Made by a program: the position numbers and the translations under genes. This document shows positions 19,244-29,231 of a stretch of 64,000 nucleotides of DNA, piece by piece. Position 1 is the first letter of the stretch, and every line of letters begins with the position of its first letter. The DNA lies in NCBI RefSeq assembly GCF_014652275.1, contig NZ_BMYM01000001.1:434001-498000 (forward strand), in the 5' to 3' direction. The stretch comes from Parahalioglobus pacificus (GTDB taxonomy: Bacteria > Pseudomonadota > Gammaproteobacteria > Pseudomonadales > Halieaceae). The notes under the pieces are model-generated. The model ran no database searches. It had not been told where the DNA came from and saw nothing but the letters and a program-made list of their open reading frames with translations.

Positions 19244-20641
19244 ATGAAGTACATCAGTACACGGGGTCAGGCGCCCGCGTTGAACTTTGAACAGGTGTTG
19301 CTCACCGGGCTCGCTTCGGATGGCGGCCTATACGTACCCGAGACATTGCCAAAATTCTCGGTCGAGCAGATCGAAGCTATGCGGGGCATGGCCTATCCCG
19401 AGTTGGCGCTGGAAATCATTCGCCCCTTCGTGGCTGACTGCATTCCTGAAGACGATCTCGCCCAAATCCTGCAGGACACCTACGCCGAGTTTCGTCACGG
19501 CGCCGTCGCGCCTCTCATCCAATTGGCGCCTAACCAGTGGGTAATGGAGTTATTCCACGGACCCACACTGGCATTCAAGGACTTTGCCCTGCAACTGCTG
19601 GGGCGACTGCTGGACTACGTGCTGGAGCGCGAGCAGCGCAAAGTCGTCATCATGGGTGCTACATCGGGTGACACCGGATCGGCGGCCATTGAGGGCTGCA
19701 GGCGCTGCAAGAACATCGACATTTTTATCCTGCACCCTCATGAACGTGTATCCGAGGTGCAGCGCCGACAGATGACCACCGTTGTTGGCGACAATATTCA
19801 TAACCTGGCAGTTGAGGGTAATTTCGATGACTGCCAGGCCATGGTGAAGGCCAGCTTCAATGCGCAGCAGTTCCTGCCTGATGGCCGTAGCCTTGTTGCC
19901 GTTAATTCCATCAACTGGGCGCGCATCATGGCCCAGATTGTTTATTACTTTCATGCAGGACTGTCGCTGGGAGCGCCGTCGCGCAAGCTCGCATTTTCTG
20001 TGCCCACCGGTAACTTCGGCGATATCTTCGCGGGTTACCTGGCGCGTGAGATGGGCCTGCCCATCGAGCAGTTGGTGATCGCCACCAATCGTAACGATGT
20101 GCTGCATCGGATCATGACCACCGCCACCTATGGCCGCCAGCAGTTGGAGCAGTCGTTGTCGCCCAGCATGGATATCACCGTGTCCAGCAATTTCGAGAGG
20201 CTACTCTTCGATCTGTATAACCGTGACGGCGCAGCAATCGCAGACCTGATGAAACGCTTTGATGTCGGTGCGGTGGATATTGATGATGCGGCGATGGCAA
20301 CGGCGAGAACCTTGTTCAGTAGCGCCCGCGTCTCGGATGAAGAGACCTGCGCGCGTATTCTGGAAACCTGGCGCAGCAGTGAGTACCTTCTGGATCCTCA
20401 TACTGCGATTGGCGTAGAAGCCGCCCTGAGTGCTCAGCCTGAAGGTGATGTGGCGATGGTGACGCTGGCCACTGCGCATCCTGCGAAATTTCCTGCAGCG
20501 GTGAAGCAAGCCGGTGTCGACGTTGAGCCGCCTCTGCCGCAGCATCTGGCTGACCTGTTCCAACGGGAAGAGCGTTTCACGGTGCTGCCCAATGAACTGG
20601 ATACTGTTCAACGCTTTATTGCCGAGAACAGTAATGCCTGA
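19244..20641 (+). CDS. thrC: Threonine synthase
   Basis: The PLP enzyme converts O-phosphohomoserine to threonine. It has 465 residues with the long-form architecture: N-terminal MKYISTRGQAPALNFEQVLLTGLASDGGLYVP, PLP lysine in GPTLAFKDFALQLLGRLL (Lys112), the phosphate-loop MGATSGDTGSAAIEG and SVPTGNFGDIFAGYLAREMGLP split across the PLP site. thrB is not adjacent, so homoserine kinase must lie elsewhere. Confidence 0.97.
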   Translation: MKYISTRGQAPALNFEQVLLTGLASDGGLYVPETLPKFSVEQIEAMRGMAYPELALEIIRPFVADCIPEDDLAQILQDTYAEFRHGAVAPLIQLAPNQWVMELFHGPTLAFKDFALQLLGRLLDYVLEREQRKVVIMGATSGDTGSAAIEGCRRCKNIDIFILHPHERVSEVQRRQMTTVVGDNIHNLAVEGNFDDCQAMVKASFNAQQFLPDGRSLVAVNSINWARIMAQIVYYFHAGLSLGAPSRKLAFSVPTGNFGDIFAGYLAREMGLPIEQLVIATNRNDVLHRIMTTATYGRQQLEQSLSPSMDITVSSNFERLLFDLYNRDGAAIADLMKRFDVGAVDIDDAAMATARTLFSSARVSDEETCARILETWRSSEYLLDPHTAIGVEAALSAQPEGDVAMVTLATAHPAKFPAAVKQAGVDVEPPLPQHLADLFQREERFTVLPNELDTVQRFIAENSNA

Positions 20642-20649
20642 TTAGCGCT

Positions 20650-22377
20650 TTGAACGCGCGTGTTCAGCGCCGGGCTGCGCCCGAGCAGGTGTTTGATGCG
20701 CCGGGGCTGCCGCCTCTGCTGGCTCGTGTCTACGCAGCGCGTGGAATCGCCAGCGCCAATGAACTTGAGCTTACGCTGGCGCACTTATTACCGCCCTCTA
20801 CCCTGAAAAGCAGTGAGGCCGCAGGCCGGATGTTGGCCGATGCGCTGGCCGACGAGCAGCATATCCTGGTGGTGGGTGACTACGATGCGGACGGTGCCAC
20901 CAGTACCGCACTTGCCCTGACAGTACTCCGTGCCATGGGTGCAGCTAACGTCAGTTATTTGGTGCCCAACCGGTTCGAGTACGGTTACGGTCTGACTCCC
21001 GCGATTGTCGAACTCGCCAAGCCACTCGGACCGGATATCATCGTCACGGTAGACAATGGTATCTCCAGCCTTGAAGGTGTTGCGGCTGCACGAGCAGCAG
21101 GGATAGCGACTCTGGTGACCGACCACCACCTGGCCGGTCGGCAATTGCCGGATGCCGACGTTATAGTGAACCCCAATCAGCCCGGCTGTAACTTTGCCAG
21201 CAAAAGCCTCGCCGGTGTGGGGGTGATGTTTTACTGCCTGCTGGCACTGCGTGCCGAGTTGCGCCAGCGGGGTTGGTTCAGTGATGCAAGGCCGGAGCCT
21301 AACCTGGCTGATTATCTGGATTTGGTGGCGCTGGGCACTGTGGCAGATGTCGTGCCTTTGGACCGGAACAATCGCATCCTCGTAGACGCTGGTTTGAAAC
21401 GCATTCGCGCCGGTCGTGCCTGTCACGGTATTGCTGCTCTTCTAGAGGTGGCCAATCGGCAGCAGGGTAGGGCAGTGGCATCTGACCTGGGCTTCGCTGC
21501 CGGGCCGCGATTGAATGCGGCGGGTCGACTGGACGACATCTCGGTAGGGATCGAATGCCTGCTGGCCCCCGATGCTCACCGTGCGCGTGCACTGGCCGCC
21601 GACCTGGATGGCCTGAATCGTGACCGTAGGGCGATAGAGCTGGGCATGCAGAGAGATGCGCAAGCCCAACTCGATGCGATGGTATTCGATGATGCCGAGC
21701 AGCCGCCGGTTGCGTACTGCCTCTACGATGCCGGGTGGCATGAGGGCGTGGTTGGCATACTGGCATCGCGGATCAAAGACCGTGTTCATCGTCCCACTAT
21801 CGCGTTCGCCGACGGTGCCGGCGGTGAGTTAAAAGGTTCTGCCCGATCCATCAAGGGCATACACATCCGTGACGTGCTCGATGCTGTTGCTACGCGAAAC
21901 CCCGGTCTGGTGTCCAAGTTTGGCGGGCATGCCATGGCAGCCGGACTTAGCCTGCCCGCCGAGTCTCTGGATGCTTTTCGCAAGGCATTTATTGCAGAAG
22001 TCGCCAGACATGCTGAAGACGTAGAGCTGGATGCAGTGATCGAATCCGATGGCGCCTTGAGCGCGGCCGAGTTTGATCTGCAACTTGCTGAGGCACTGCG
22101 GTTTGCAGGCCCTTGGGGGCAGCACTTCCCCGAGCCTGTTTTCGATGGTGTCTTCAATGTCGTTGATCAACGCTTGGTGGGGAGCAACCATCTAAAGATG
22201 GTGCTGTCGTTGCCGGGCGAATCAACAGTGATGGATGCTATCCAGTTTAATGTGGATACGGCGAGCTGGCCGCAGCCTGAACTGTCTCAGGTGCGAGCAG
22301 CCTATCGGCTGGATGTAAATCAGTATCGCGGCCGCAACAGCCTGCAGCTGATGATTGACCACCTCGAGCCCGTCTAA
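20650..22377 (+). CDS. recJ: Single-stranded-DNA-specific exonuclease RecJ
   Basis: RecJ degrades 5' single-stranded DNA in recombination and mismatch repair. The 575-residue protein carries the DHH phosphoesterase motifs (VVGDYDADGATSTAL near residue 76, TVDNGISS, VTDHHLAG, ALGTVADVVPL), the DHHA1 motif FGGHAMAAGLSLP and the C-terminal OB-like domain. The best start is the TTG at 20650; no in-frame ATG or GTG exists before conserved sequence and the ribosome site is weak. It is followed at about 80 bases by prfB, the classical recJ-prfB-lysS order. Confidence 0.95.
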   Translation: MNARVQRRAAPEQVFDAPGLPPLLARVYAARGIASANELELTLAHLLPPSTLKSSEAAGRMLADALADEQHILVVGDYDADGATSTALALTVLRAMGAANVSYLVPNRFEYGYGLTPAIVELAKPLGPDIIVTVDNGISSLEGVAAARAAGIATLVTDHHLAGRQLPDADVIVNPNQPGCNFASKSLAGVGVMFYCLLALRAELRQRGWFSDARPEPNLADYLDLVALGTVADVVPLDRNNRILVDAGLKRIRAGRACHGIAALLEVANRQQGRAVASDLGFAAGPRLNAAGRLDDISVGIECLLAPDAHRARALAADLDGLNRDRRAIELGMQRDAQAQLDAMVFDDAEQPPVAYCLYDAGWHEGVVGILASRIKDRVHRPTIAFADGAGGELKGSARSIKGIHIRDVLDAVATRNPGLVSKFGGHAMAAGLSLPAESLDAFRKAFIAEVARHAEDVELDAVIESDGALSAAEFDLQLAEALRFAGPWGQHFPEPVFDGVFNVVDQRLVGSNHLKMVLSLPGESTVMDAIQFNVDTASWPQPELSQVRAAYRLDVNQYRGRNSLQLMIDHLEPV

Positions 22378-22460
22378 GGCCAGACGGCGGTCGTCTGGCG
22401 CATTCCCCCTGCGCACTGGCTGCGCTAAAATGCGCGCCTTTTTCGAGGAATCGTTGACCC

Positions 22461-23559
22461 ATGCTGGAGATCAACCCGCTACTGCAAGCCCTGAAAGACA
22501 TCGAGGCGCGTACCGACGTGCTTAGGGGGTATCTTTGACTTTGCTGAACGCAAAGATCGGCTGGCCGAAGTAGAGCTGGAACTCGCTGAGCCCTCAGTCT
22601 GGGAAGACCCTGATCGGGCGCAGGCTTTGGGGCGAGAGCGTGCCTCTCTCGAAAGTATTGTTCACACCATTGAAAGCCTCACTTCGGGCGCGGCTGATGC
22701 CGCCGACCTGCTCGAGATGGCCGCTGCTGAGGATGACGAAGATGCCACGGAAGAGATCCGCGAGGAAATTGATGGTCTGATCGGCATTCTGGAAAAGCTT
22801 GAGTTCCGTCGCATGTTCAGCGGCGAAATGGACGCCAACAATGCCTTCCTAGATATTCAGGCAGGGTCCGGTGGCACCGAGGCCCAGGATTGGGCCGAGA
22901 TGATGCTTCGCATGTATCTGCGCTGGGCAGAGGCCAAGGGATTCAAGGCTGAGCTGGTGGAGTGTAGCGCCGGCGAGGTGGCGGGCATCAAGAGCGCCAC
23001 CATCTTCATTGAAGGCGAGTACGCCTTCGGCTGGCTGCGTACGGAAATCGGTGTACATCGCCTGGTGCGTAAATCGCCCTTCGATTCCGGCAATCGCCGC
23101 CACACGTCGTTTTCTGCCGTGTTCGTATCGCCAGAGATCGACGACAACATCGATATCGAGATTGATCCCTCCGATGTGCGCACTGACACCTACCGGGCAT
23201 CGGGCGCCGGCGGTCAGCACGTGAACAAAACCGATTCAGCGGTGCGCCTGACGCATGAGCCCAGCGGTATTGTTGCGCAGTGTCAGAGCGAGCGCTCGCA
23301 GCATCAGAACCGCGACAAGGCCTGGAAGATGCTTCGTGCGAAGTTATACGAGCAGGAAGTGATGAAGCGCCAGGAGGCAGCCCAGGCCGCAGAAGATAGC
23401 AAAGCTGATATCGGCTGGGGCAGCCAGATTCGTTCCTACGTGCTTGATGACTCTCGTATTAAGGATCTGCGCACTGGCGTTGAAACCAGCAACACGCAAG
23501 CCGTGCTGGACGGCAGTATTGATCGCTTTATCGAAGCCTCATTGAAGAGCGGCCTCTAG
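22461..23559 (+). CDS. prfB: Peptide chain release factor 2, with programmed +1 frameshift
   Basis: RF2 recognises UAA and UGA. Translation begins at the ATG at 22461 and meets an in-frame TGA at 22536-22538. A +1 shift at CTT-TGA resumes in the frame that ends at 23559, giving about 365 residues. The shift site has the canonical elements: an internal Shine-Dalgarno AGGGGG, then TATCTTTGAC. Downstream are the stop-codon recognition motif in [15 protein letters not shown] and the catalytic GGQ in [19 protein letters not shown]. Efficient termination at this UGA by RF2 itself lowers the yield, making an autoregulatory loop. A weak TAAAAT -10 lies at 22426-22431. Confidence 0.98.
22523..22539 (+). 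promoter_or_regulatory. RF2 programmed frameshift signal
   Basis: AGGGGG acts as an internal anti-16S pairing element just before the slippery CTT codon and the in-frame TGA at 22536-22538. The arrangement and spacing are those of the well-known prfB signal. Confidence 0.95.
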
Positions 23560-23593
23560 GCTCGCAAACCACTATTGATTGGATACTACCCGC

Positions 23594-25087
23594 ATGAGTA
23601 CTGACACACAGGCACCCGCGCCCCAGGATGAGAACAAGCTGATCGCCGAGCGGCGCAGCAAACTCGACAGCCTGCGCGAGGCGGGGCCGGCCTTCCCCAA
23701 CGACTTCCGGCGCAGCGCGCTGGCGGGCGACCTACAGCGTGATTACGGTGACCAAGATAAGGAAAGCCTTGAAGCCGCCGGTCAGTCTTTCGCCGTCGCC
23801 GGTCGCCTGGTTCGCAACCGCGGTGCTTTTCTGCTGATTCAGGATGTGTCCGGCAGCATTCAGTTGTACATCGACCGCAAGGGGCTGGACGAAGATACGC
23901 TGGCGGCCATCAAGTCCTGGGACCTGGGCGATATCGTTGCCGCAGAAGGCGTGCTGCATAAGTCGGGCAAGGGCGATTTGTACATCAATATGAGTACAGC
24001 TCGCCTGCTCACTAAAGCCCTGCGTCCGCTGCCTGACAAATACCACGGACTGGCCGACCAGGAACAGCGCTATCGCCAGCGCTATGTTGATCTGATCGTC
24101 AACGAATCGTCGCGTGAGGTGTTCCGTCTCCGTTCACGCATCATTGCGTTTATTCGCAATTACATGGCCGGACGCGACTTCATGGAAGTTGAGACGCCGA
24201 TGATGCACCCTATCCCTGGCGGTGCGACGGCCAAGCCCTTTGTGACTCATCATAATGCGCTGGATCTCGATATGTACCTGCGCATCGCACCCGAGTTGTA
24301 CCTGAAACGACTCACAGTGGGTGGCTTTGAGCGGGTGTTCGAAATCAACCGCAGCTTCCGCAACGAGGGGTTATCCACGCGGCATAATCCCGAGTTCACC
24401 ATGCTCGAGTATTACTGGGCGTATGCGGATTTCGAGGATGCAATGGATCTCACGGAAGATCTGATGCGCAAGTTGACTCAGGGGGTGTTGGGCACAACCA
24501 CGGTGACCTACCAGGGTCAGGACTACGACTTTGCGCAGCCATTCCGTCGTATGACCGTGTTCGACAGCATTCTGCACTTCAATCCGGAGCTGACTGCGCA
24601 CCAGATCTCTGACGACACGCAGGCAAGAGAGGTGCTGCGCGGTCTTGGTGTAGAGGCCCAGCCCGGCTGGGGTCTTGGCAAGGTGCAACTGGAGATATTC
24701 GAAGCGACGGTCGAGGAGAATCTGGACCAGCCAACCTTTATTACTGCCTATCCAACGGAAGTGTCTCCACTGTCGCGTCGCAACGATGATGATCCCTTCA
24801 TCACGGACCGCTTTGAGTTCTTTGTGGGTGGACGCGAGCTGGCTAATGGCTTCTCGGAACTCAATGATGCAGAGGACCAGGCAGAGCGGTTCCAGGCGCA
24901 GGTGGCGGAGAAAGACGCGGGCGACGAAGAGGCCATGCACTTTGACCACGACTATGTGCGCGCGTTGGAGTATGGCATGCCCCCTACTGTGGGCGAGGGT
25001 ATCGGTATAGATAGACTGGTGATGCTGCTCACTGACTCACCCTCCATCAGGGACGTGCTGTTGTTCCCCCATATGCGGCCGGAGTAG
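23594..25087 (+). CDS. lysS: Lysyl-tRNA synthetase (class II)
   Basis: LysS charges tRNA-Lys. The 497-residue protein has an N-terminal OB anticodon-binding domain (residues about 60-145, [26 protein letters not shown]) and a class II catalytic core. Motif 2 is [29 protein letters not shown] (split near residue 255) and motif 3 is [26 protein letters not shown] at the C-terminus. The ATG at 23594 is preferred over an upstream TTG. It follows prfB by 34 bases. Confidence 0.98.
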   Translation: MSTDTQAPAPQDENKLIAERRSKLDSLREAGPAFPNDFRRSALAGDLQRDYGDQDKESLEAAGQSFAVAGRLVRNRGAFLLIQDVSGSIQLYIDRKGLDEDTLAAIKSWDLGDIVAAEGVLHKSGKGDLYINMSTARLLTKALRPLPDKYHGLADQEQRYRQRYVDLIVNESSREVFRLRSRIIAFIRNYMAGRDFMEVETPMMHPIPGGATAKPFVTHHNALDLDMYLRIAPELYLKRLTVGGFERVFEINRSFRNEGLSTRHNPEFTMLEYYWAYADFEDAMDLTEDLMRKLTQGVLGTTTVTYQGQDYDFAQPFRRMTVFDSILHFNPELTAHQISDDTQAREVLRGLGVEAQPGWGLGKVQLEIFEATVEENLDQPTFITAYPTEVSPLSRRNDDDPFITDRFEFFVGGRELANGFSELNDAEDQAERFQAQVAEKDAGDEEAMHFDHDYVRALEYGMPPTVGEGIGIDRLVMLLTDSPSIRDVLLFPHMRPE

Positions 25088-25160
25088 GGGCTTGCCCCTG
25101 GTACCCCTGCGAGTGCTAAACTCCGGCAACGCCGCGACGCGGACGCGCTCTGGAGAATCT

Positions 25161-25736
25161 GTGCCAAACCGACTCACGCCTGCCACCGTCTTTTTGTGCG
25201 CGCTGGTCATGACCGGCTGTAATACCCCAGCGACGGTGGCTCCCGAGGAGCCGCGCGACCCCAACTCCGTTCCTGAATTGACGCTCAATCTGCCTGAGGC
25301 ACGTGACTGTGAATGTAATGAAGCACCGTCGCGCGACTTTACGTTTCTGGAGCGCGGCTATAGCGCACTTACCCTGAACGAGTACGAGGATGCGGTGGCG
25401 TATTTCCAGCGCTATCGCCGCCTTGAGAAAACCCCCGAGGCACGCTGGGAAGCCGATATCGGTATCGCGTTTGTCAGCATGCTGCCAAATAGCCCCTTCT
25501 TCAATGCAGAAGAGGCACGCAAGGCCTGGCGCGAACTGAATAAACAGCTCACACCCGACATGCAGGTGCACGACAAGGCGCGCCTGATGAACGATGCACT
25601 GGCCGGCTTTTCGCTCTTGGATCGCCGCGTGAAGGATCTGGAAGATGACAACAGCATGTTGTCAGAAGATCTGGAGAAGCGTGAAGAAGCCCTCAAGCGG
25701 CTGCGCGAGCTAACTCTGGGTCAAGCGGAAGAGTAA
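25161..25736 (+). CDS. Putative lipoprotein with helical C-terminus
   Basis: From the GTG at 25161 (preceded by TGGAGAAT) this is a 191-residue protein with a lipoprotein signal: a short basic start, a hydrophobic stretch and the lipobox VMTGC with Cys20. The mature part has a TPR-like segment ([27 protein letters not shown]) and ends in a predicted coiled coil (about 155-190, [24 protein letters not shown]). Its last 44 bases overlap the 3' end of the convergent sensor kinase gene. It loosely resembles QseG/YfhG-type lipoproteins that accompany sensor kinases, but that identity is not established. Confidence 0.7.
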   Translation: MPNRLTPATVFLCALVMTGCNTPATVAPEEPRDPNSVPELTLNLPEARDCECNEAPSRDFTFLERGYSALTLNEYEDAVAYFQRYRRLEKTPEARWEADIGIAFVSMLPNSPFFNAEEARKAWRELNKQLTPDMQVHDKARLMNDALAGFSLLDRRVKDLEDDNSMLSEDLEKREEALKRLRELTLGQAEE

Positions 25737-27222
25737 CTGTAAAGGTTGCGCCCTCGCCGGGTCGACTCTCTACGCTGATGGTGCCGCCCATCATTTCACT
25801 GTAATCGCGACAGATAGCTAGCCCAAGACCGGTGCCACCATAAGTGGCGCTGGTAGAGCTGTCTGCCTGAACGAAGGCATCGAAGACTTTGTCCTGCTGC
25901 TCTTCGGTCATGCCGATCCCAGTGTCGTGCACCGCAAACTCCAGCCAGTCGACCTTTCCCTTTTTGGGCTGCACCTCGACGCTGATATACCCCCCGTCGG
26001 TGAACTTGCAGGCGTTGCTGAGCAGGTTGAGGAATATCTGTCGGAACTTGGTGGCATCGGAGTACATGGTGGGTAGATCGTCTGTGCCGGAGACCTGTAG
26101 CGTGTTCTTGCGTTCACGCATCAATGGCGTGAGCGAGTCACAGACCTGCTGGATCACGTCCTGTGGCGCGAAGGTCTCACAGTGCAGCGACATCTTGCCG
26201 GTTTCAATTTTGGAAAGATCCAGGATGTCATTGATCAGGTTCAGCAGCTGCCGACCGGACTGGATGATCTTGTCCAGGTCGCGTCGAAACTGTGGGCGGT
26301 CCACCGCTTCGCTGTCGTCCAGTTCATCGTGCAGCATTTCGCTGTAGCCGATGATGGCGTTCAGAGGCGTGCGAAGTTCATGGCTCACGTTGGCCAGGAA
26401 GATGCTCTTGGCGGCGTTGGCTTCGTCAGCGCTGTCTTTAGCCTGCTGTACGTCGTAAATCGCATTGCGCAATTTATCCGACATGGTGTTGAAGGCGCGC
26501 GCTAGGTCTCCCAGCTCGCCATCTTCATTAATACTGTCGATACGGTAACTCAAGTCGCCACTGCCGAAACGTTCAGTGCCGCGCTTGAGGCGTTTCAGGG
26601 CGCCATTGGTGTATCGCACCAGAAAGAAACCCAACATGGCAGTTAGGAAGATAGAGGCAAAGAAACCGATAACAGTGATTCTATCCGTGAGCGCGATAGT
26701 GCGATCGATAATATTCGCGCGCTGCACTGCAATAAACGCCTGGCGCTCTTCCAATTCCTTCAGCCGCTGTAGAGCGGTCACGTAGTACAGCGGGTCCTCA
26801 ACGTCGCTCTCGAAGTCGGGGTCGTTGTAGTTTTCGTAAAAGGCAGTCCAGCCATCGAGTAGCTCGCCCGAAGACTCCCACAAACGCTGATACTGCAGCT
26901 CGGTAACGTCGGGGCTGAGGTCTCCCAGTCGGGCAATGCTGCTGCGGATATCACCAATGTTGGCCAGGGAGGCCTGTTGTTCGCCGGCATCCAACTGATC
27001 GTCCGTGGTGTCGCGCAATGTTGCCAGCACGCGAATTCGTTGGCGTTGGTCCGCCAATTCCTGCTCCACTTCTGTGGACATTTGCGCGGCGGTAACCGCA
27101 TCGCGATAGGCCACCATACTTTCGCTACGCGCGTAGCTGCCCCAAAAGTGTGTGCCCACGTTGACGGCGAATAACACCAGGATGGTGAACAGCGACAGTA
27201 CCAGTCGACGTCTCAGGCTCAT
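25693..27222 (-). CDS. Membrane sensor histidine kinase (HAMP, HisKA, HATPase)
   Basis: A 509-residue kinase. It has TM1 (residues 7-27) and a roughly 150-residue periplasmic helical sensor, then TM2 (about 182-202) and a HAMP domain (203-260). HisKA has His281 in [22 protein letters not shown], and HATPase_c has [38 protein letters not shown] and [19 protein letters not shown]. The C-terminus has no receiver; the receiver is the separate protein encoded just upstream, whose stop overlaps this start by four bases. The stimulus is unknown. The gene converges on the lipoprotein gene with a 44-base overlap. Confidence 0.93.
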   Translation of the reverse strand: MSLRRRLVLSLFTILVLFAVNVGTHFWGSYARSESMVAYRDAVTAAQMSTEVEQELADQRQRIRVLATLRDTTDDQLDAGEQQASLANIGDIRSSIARLGDLSPDVTELQYQRLWESSGELLDGWTAFYENYNDPDFESDVEDPLYYVTALQRLKELEERQAFIAVQRANIIDRTIALTDRITVIGFFASIFLTAMLGFFLVRYTNGALKRLKRGTERFGSGDLSYRIDSINEDGELGDLARAFNTMSDKLRNAIYDVQQAKDSADEANAAKSIFLANVSHELRTPLNAIIGYSEMLHDELDDSEAVDRPQFRRDLDKIIQSGRQLLNLINDILDLSKIETGKMSLHCETFAPQDVIQQVCDSLTPLMRERKNTLQVSGTDDLPTMYSDATKFRQIFLNLLSNACKFTDGGYISVEVQPKKGKVDWLEFAVHDTGIGMTEEQQDKVFDAFVQADSSTSATYGGTGLGLAICRDYSEMMGGTISVESRPGEGATFTVTLPLDPELARAAA

Positions 27223-27593
27223 GATTGCGTCAGCTTCTCGATCTTGATCAACAAGCCGGGGAAGTCCACGGGCTTCGTGGCGTAGTCGTCGCAGCCGGCC
27301 TCCAGCGCGTTCAGCCTGTCAGCTTCCATGGCGTGGGCGGTCAGAGCGATGATGGGAATGTGCTTGATACGTTCATCCTTGCGCGCCTCCCTGCAGGCAC
27401 TCCAGCCATCGAGTACCGGGAGATTCATGTCCATCAGCACGAGCGTGGGCTGCTCCTCAATCATCTTGTCCAGCGCCTCGCGGCCATCGGCTGCAATGAT
27501 GACCTCCATGCCTGCGCGGCTTAAGCGCCGCACCAGCATTTCCCGATTGAGTTCGTTATCTTCCACCAACAGTATGGGCTGCAGATCATCCAT
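27219..27593 (-). CDS. Single-domain response regulator (DivK/CheY-like)
   Basis: A 124-residue receiver domain alone, with the acidic pocket in [11 protein letters not shown], phospho-acceptor Asp55 (LVLMDMNLP), a conserved Thr in IIALTAHAM and Lys in TKPVDF. The sequence style ([18 protein letters not shown]) is that of receivers paired with hybrid-type kinases. It overlaps the kinase gene by four bases and the cyclase gene by eight, so the three are a single translational unit and the receiver probably takes phosphate from the kinase. Confidence 0.92.
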   Translation of the reverse strand: MDDLQPILLVEDNELNREMLVRRLSRAGMEVIIAADGREALDKMIEEQPTLVLMDMNLPVLDGWSACREARKDERIKHIPIIALTAHAMEADRLNALEAGCDDYATKPVDFPGLLIKIEKLTQS

Positions 27594-29043
27594 CGGTAGC
27601 GGCCTCGATTCGGTGGACGGTAACCAGTTCGTCGATGCCTTTGACCTTCAACTCGCGGGTGTCGCACACCGGGTAGCGGTGCGATAGCTTGCGGAAAGTG
27701 CTGTCCGACAAGAGTATTTCGCCACCCGCACTCAGGTCTTCGATACGCGAGGTTACGTTCATGGGGTGACCGACAAAGCCGTACTTGCTGCGGCGTTCCG
27801 AGCCAATGTTGCCGGCGATGACCTTTCCCGTATTCAAGGCGATACCTGTGGCTACTGCGGGCAGCCCGTCGGCCACATTTTCTGCGTTGATCTCTTCCAT
27901 GGCAGCCTGCATTGCCAGCGCGCATTTAACGGCGCGGTCTGCATCGTCGTCTCGTTTTTGCGGTGCGCCAAAGACGGCCAGGATCGCATCACCGATGAAT
28001 TCATCGATAGTGCCCTGATGTGCCAGAATGATATCGGTCATCTTGCCCAGGTAACGATTGAGCATGGTCACCACTTGAGCCGGTGCCAGACGTTCACTCA
28101 GAGTGGTAAAGCCGCGGATGTCCGACATCATAATGGTCACTTCGCGTAAATCGCCGCCCAGCTCCAAACCCTCAGGTCGCTCCAGGATGTCCGTCACGAT
28201 CTCGTCGGACAGGTAACGGCCAAAGGTGGCGCGAATGAACTTTTCGTTGCGCTCTAACTGCTGGCGGTATTGCTCTTCACGATCGTGCCAGCGTTTGCGT
28301 TCAATGCCCGCTTTGATGCGCGCCTGCAGCAGTACCGGGTTGAAGGGTTTAAAGAGGTAGTCATCTGCCCCGGCTTCAATACACTCGATAATGCCGTCCA
28401 TGTCCTGACGCCCGGAGATCACGATGACCGGTGTTGCCCGATATTCCGGGTGTTCCTTGATGCGGCGAAGCACCTCCCGGCCGTCCATTCCGGGCATGAC
28501 CAGGTCCAGCAGTACCACATCAACGTCGGACTCGCCCAGAGTAGATAGCGCCTCTTCGCCGTTGGCGGCGGTGACCACAAAGTGCCCGCTGCGCGATAGA
28601 TAGCGGGCAACCAGCTCGCGATTTTCCTGCAGATCGTCAACCGCCAGAATGAATCCTGGGTCGGTGGCAATCGTACGCTGGTCTGCGCCTGGCTCAATAC
28701 CGGTCTCTTCAGTGTGCGCCGTCTCTATGGCGCTCAGCAGACGCTTTAATGCATCGGCAATGGGCTGGTGCGCCGGCCCCAGATCTTCCAGCAGCATCTC
28801 GGCGTAACCGCGCATTGCTGCCAGCACGTTCATCATGTCATGTGCAGCATCTGAATCCTGGCTGACACCCAGCATGCATTCCAGCCGTTGGGCGGCGTCC
28901 AGAAGATGCTCCATGTCATCGATGGCGGCCTCATCCAGACGAGACCGGATGTCGGAAAACAGCCCGCGCAACTCAACGATGACACGGCGAATGACATCGC
29001 TCCATAGCGCGGCACCTTGATGTTTTGTTGGAGTGTGGGACAC
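27586..29043 (-). CDS. Response regulator with class III nucleotide cyclase output
   Basis: A 485-residue protein in three parts. Residues 1-115 are helical and contain HDMMNVLAAMRGYAEML (His69), which resembles a histidine-kinase dimerisation helix without any ATPase domain. Residues 130-245 are a receiver with acceptor Asp180 (VVLLDLVMPGMDG) and Lys232. Residues 295-480 are a class III cyclase with metal aspartates 308 (MMSDIRGFTTLSERL) and 352 (FIGDAILAVFGAP). Position 348, usually Lys in adenylate cyclases, is Glu, and the second specificity position in KYGFVGHPMN is Gly, so substrate choice (ATP or GTP) and activity are uncertain. It is first gene of the three-gene signalling operon and divergent from the CRP-family gene. 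Confidence 0.9.
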   Translation of the reverse strand: MSHTPTKHQGAALWSDVIRRVIVELRGLFSDIRSRLDEAAIDDMEHLLDAAQRLECMLGVSQDSDAAHDMMNVLAAMRGYAEMLLEDLGPAHQPIADALKRLLSAIETAHTEETGIEPGADQRTIATDPGFILAVDDLQENRELVARYLSRSGHFVVTAANGEEALSTLGESDVDVVLLDLVMPGMDGREVLRRIKEHPEYRATPVIVISGRQDMDGIIECIEAGADDYLFKPFNPVLLQARIKAGIERKRWHDREEQYRQQLERNEKFIRATFGRYLSDEIVTDILERPEGLELGGDLREVTIMMSDIRGFTTLSERLAPAQVVTMLNRYLGKMTDIILAHQGTIDEFIGDAILAVFGAPQKRDDDADRAVKCALAMQAAMEEINAENVADGLPAVATGIALNTGKVIAGNIGSERRSKYGFVGHPMNVTSRIEDLSAGGEILLSDSTFRKLSHRYPVCDTRELKVKGIDELVTVHRIEAATDG

Positions 29044-29231
29044 ACCATCTACCGGGGTAGTAAAGATGCCTGCAGTATAAGCGAGGCGGTACGAGGTGTG
29101 GAAACGTAAGACTTGTTCGTTTCATGGGTGGAGGCTGCGCTTTTTCGTCTCGGTGGTACGCAGTGCCGATTGTTTACGGTACTATAGCGCCAAGCTTTAG
29201 GGATTAGGCTTGAAACAGGACATCGTTGTTT

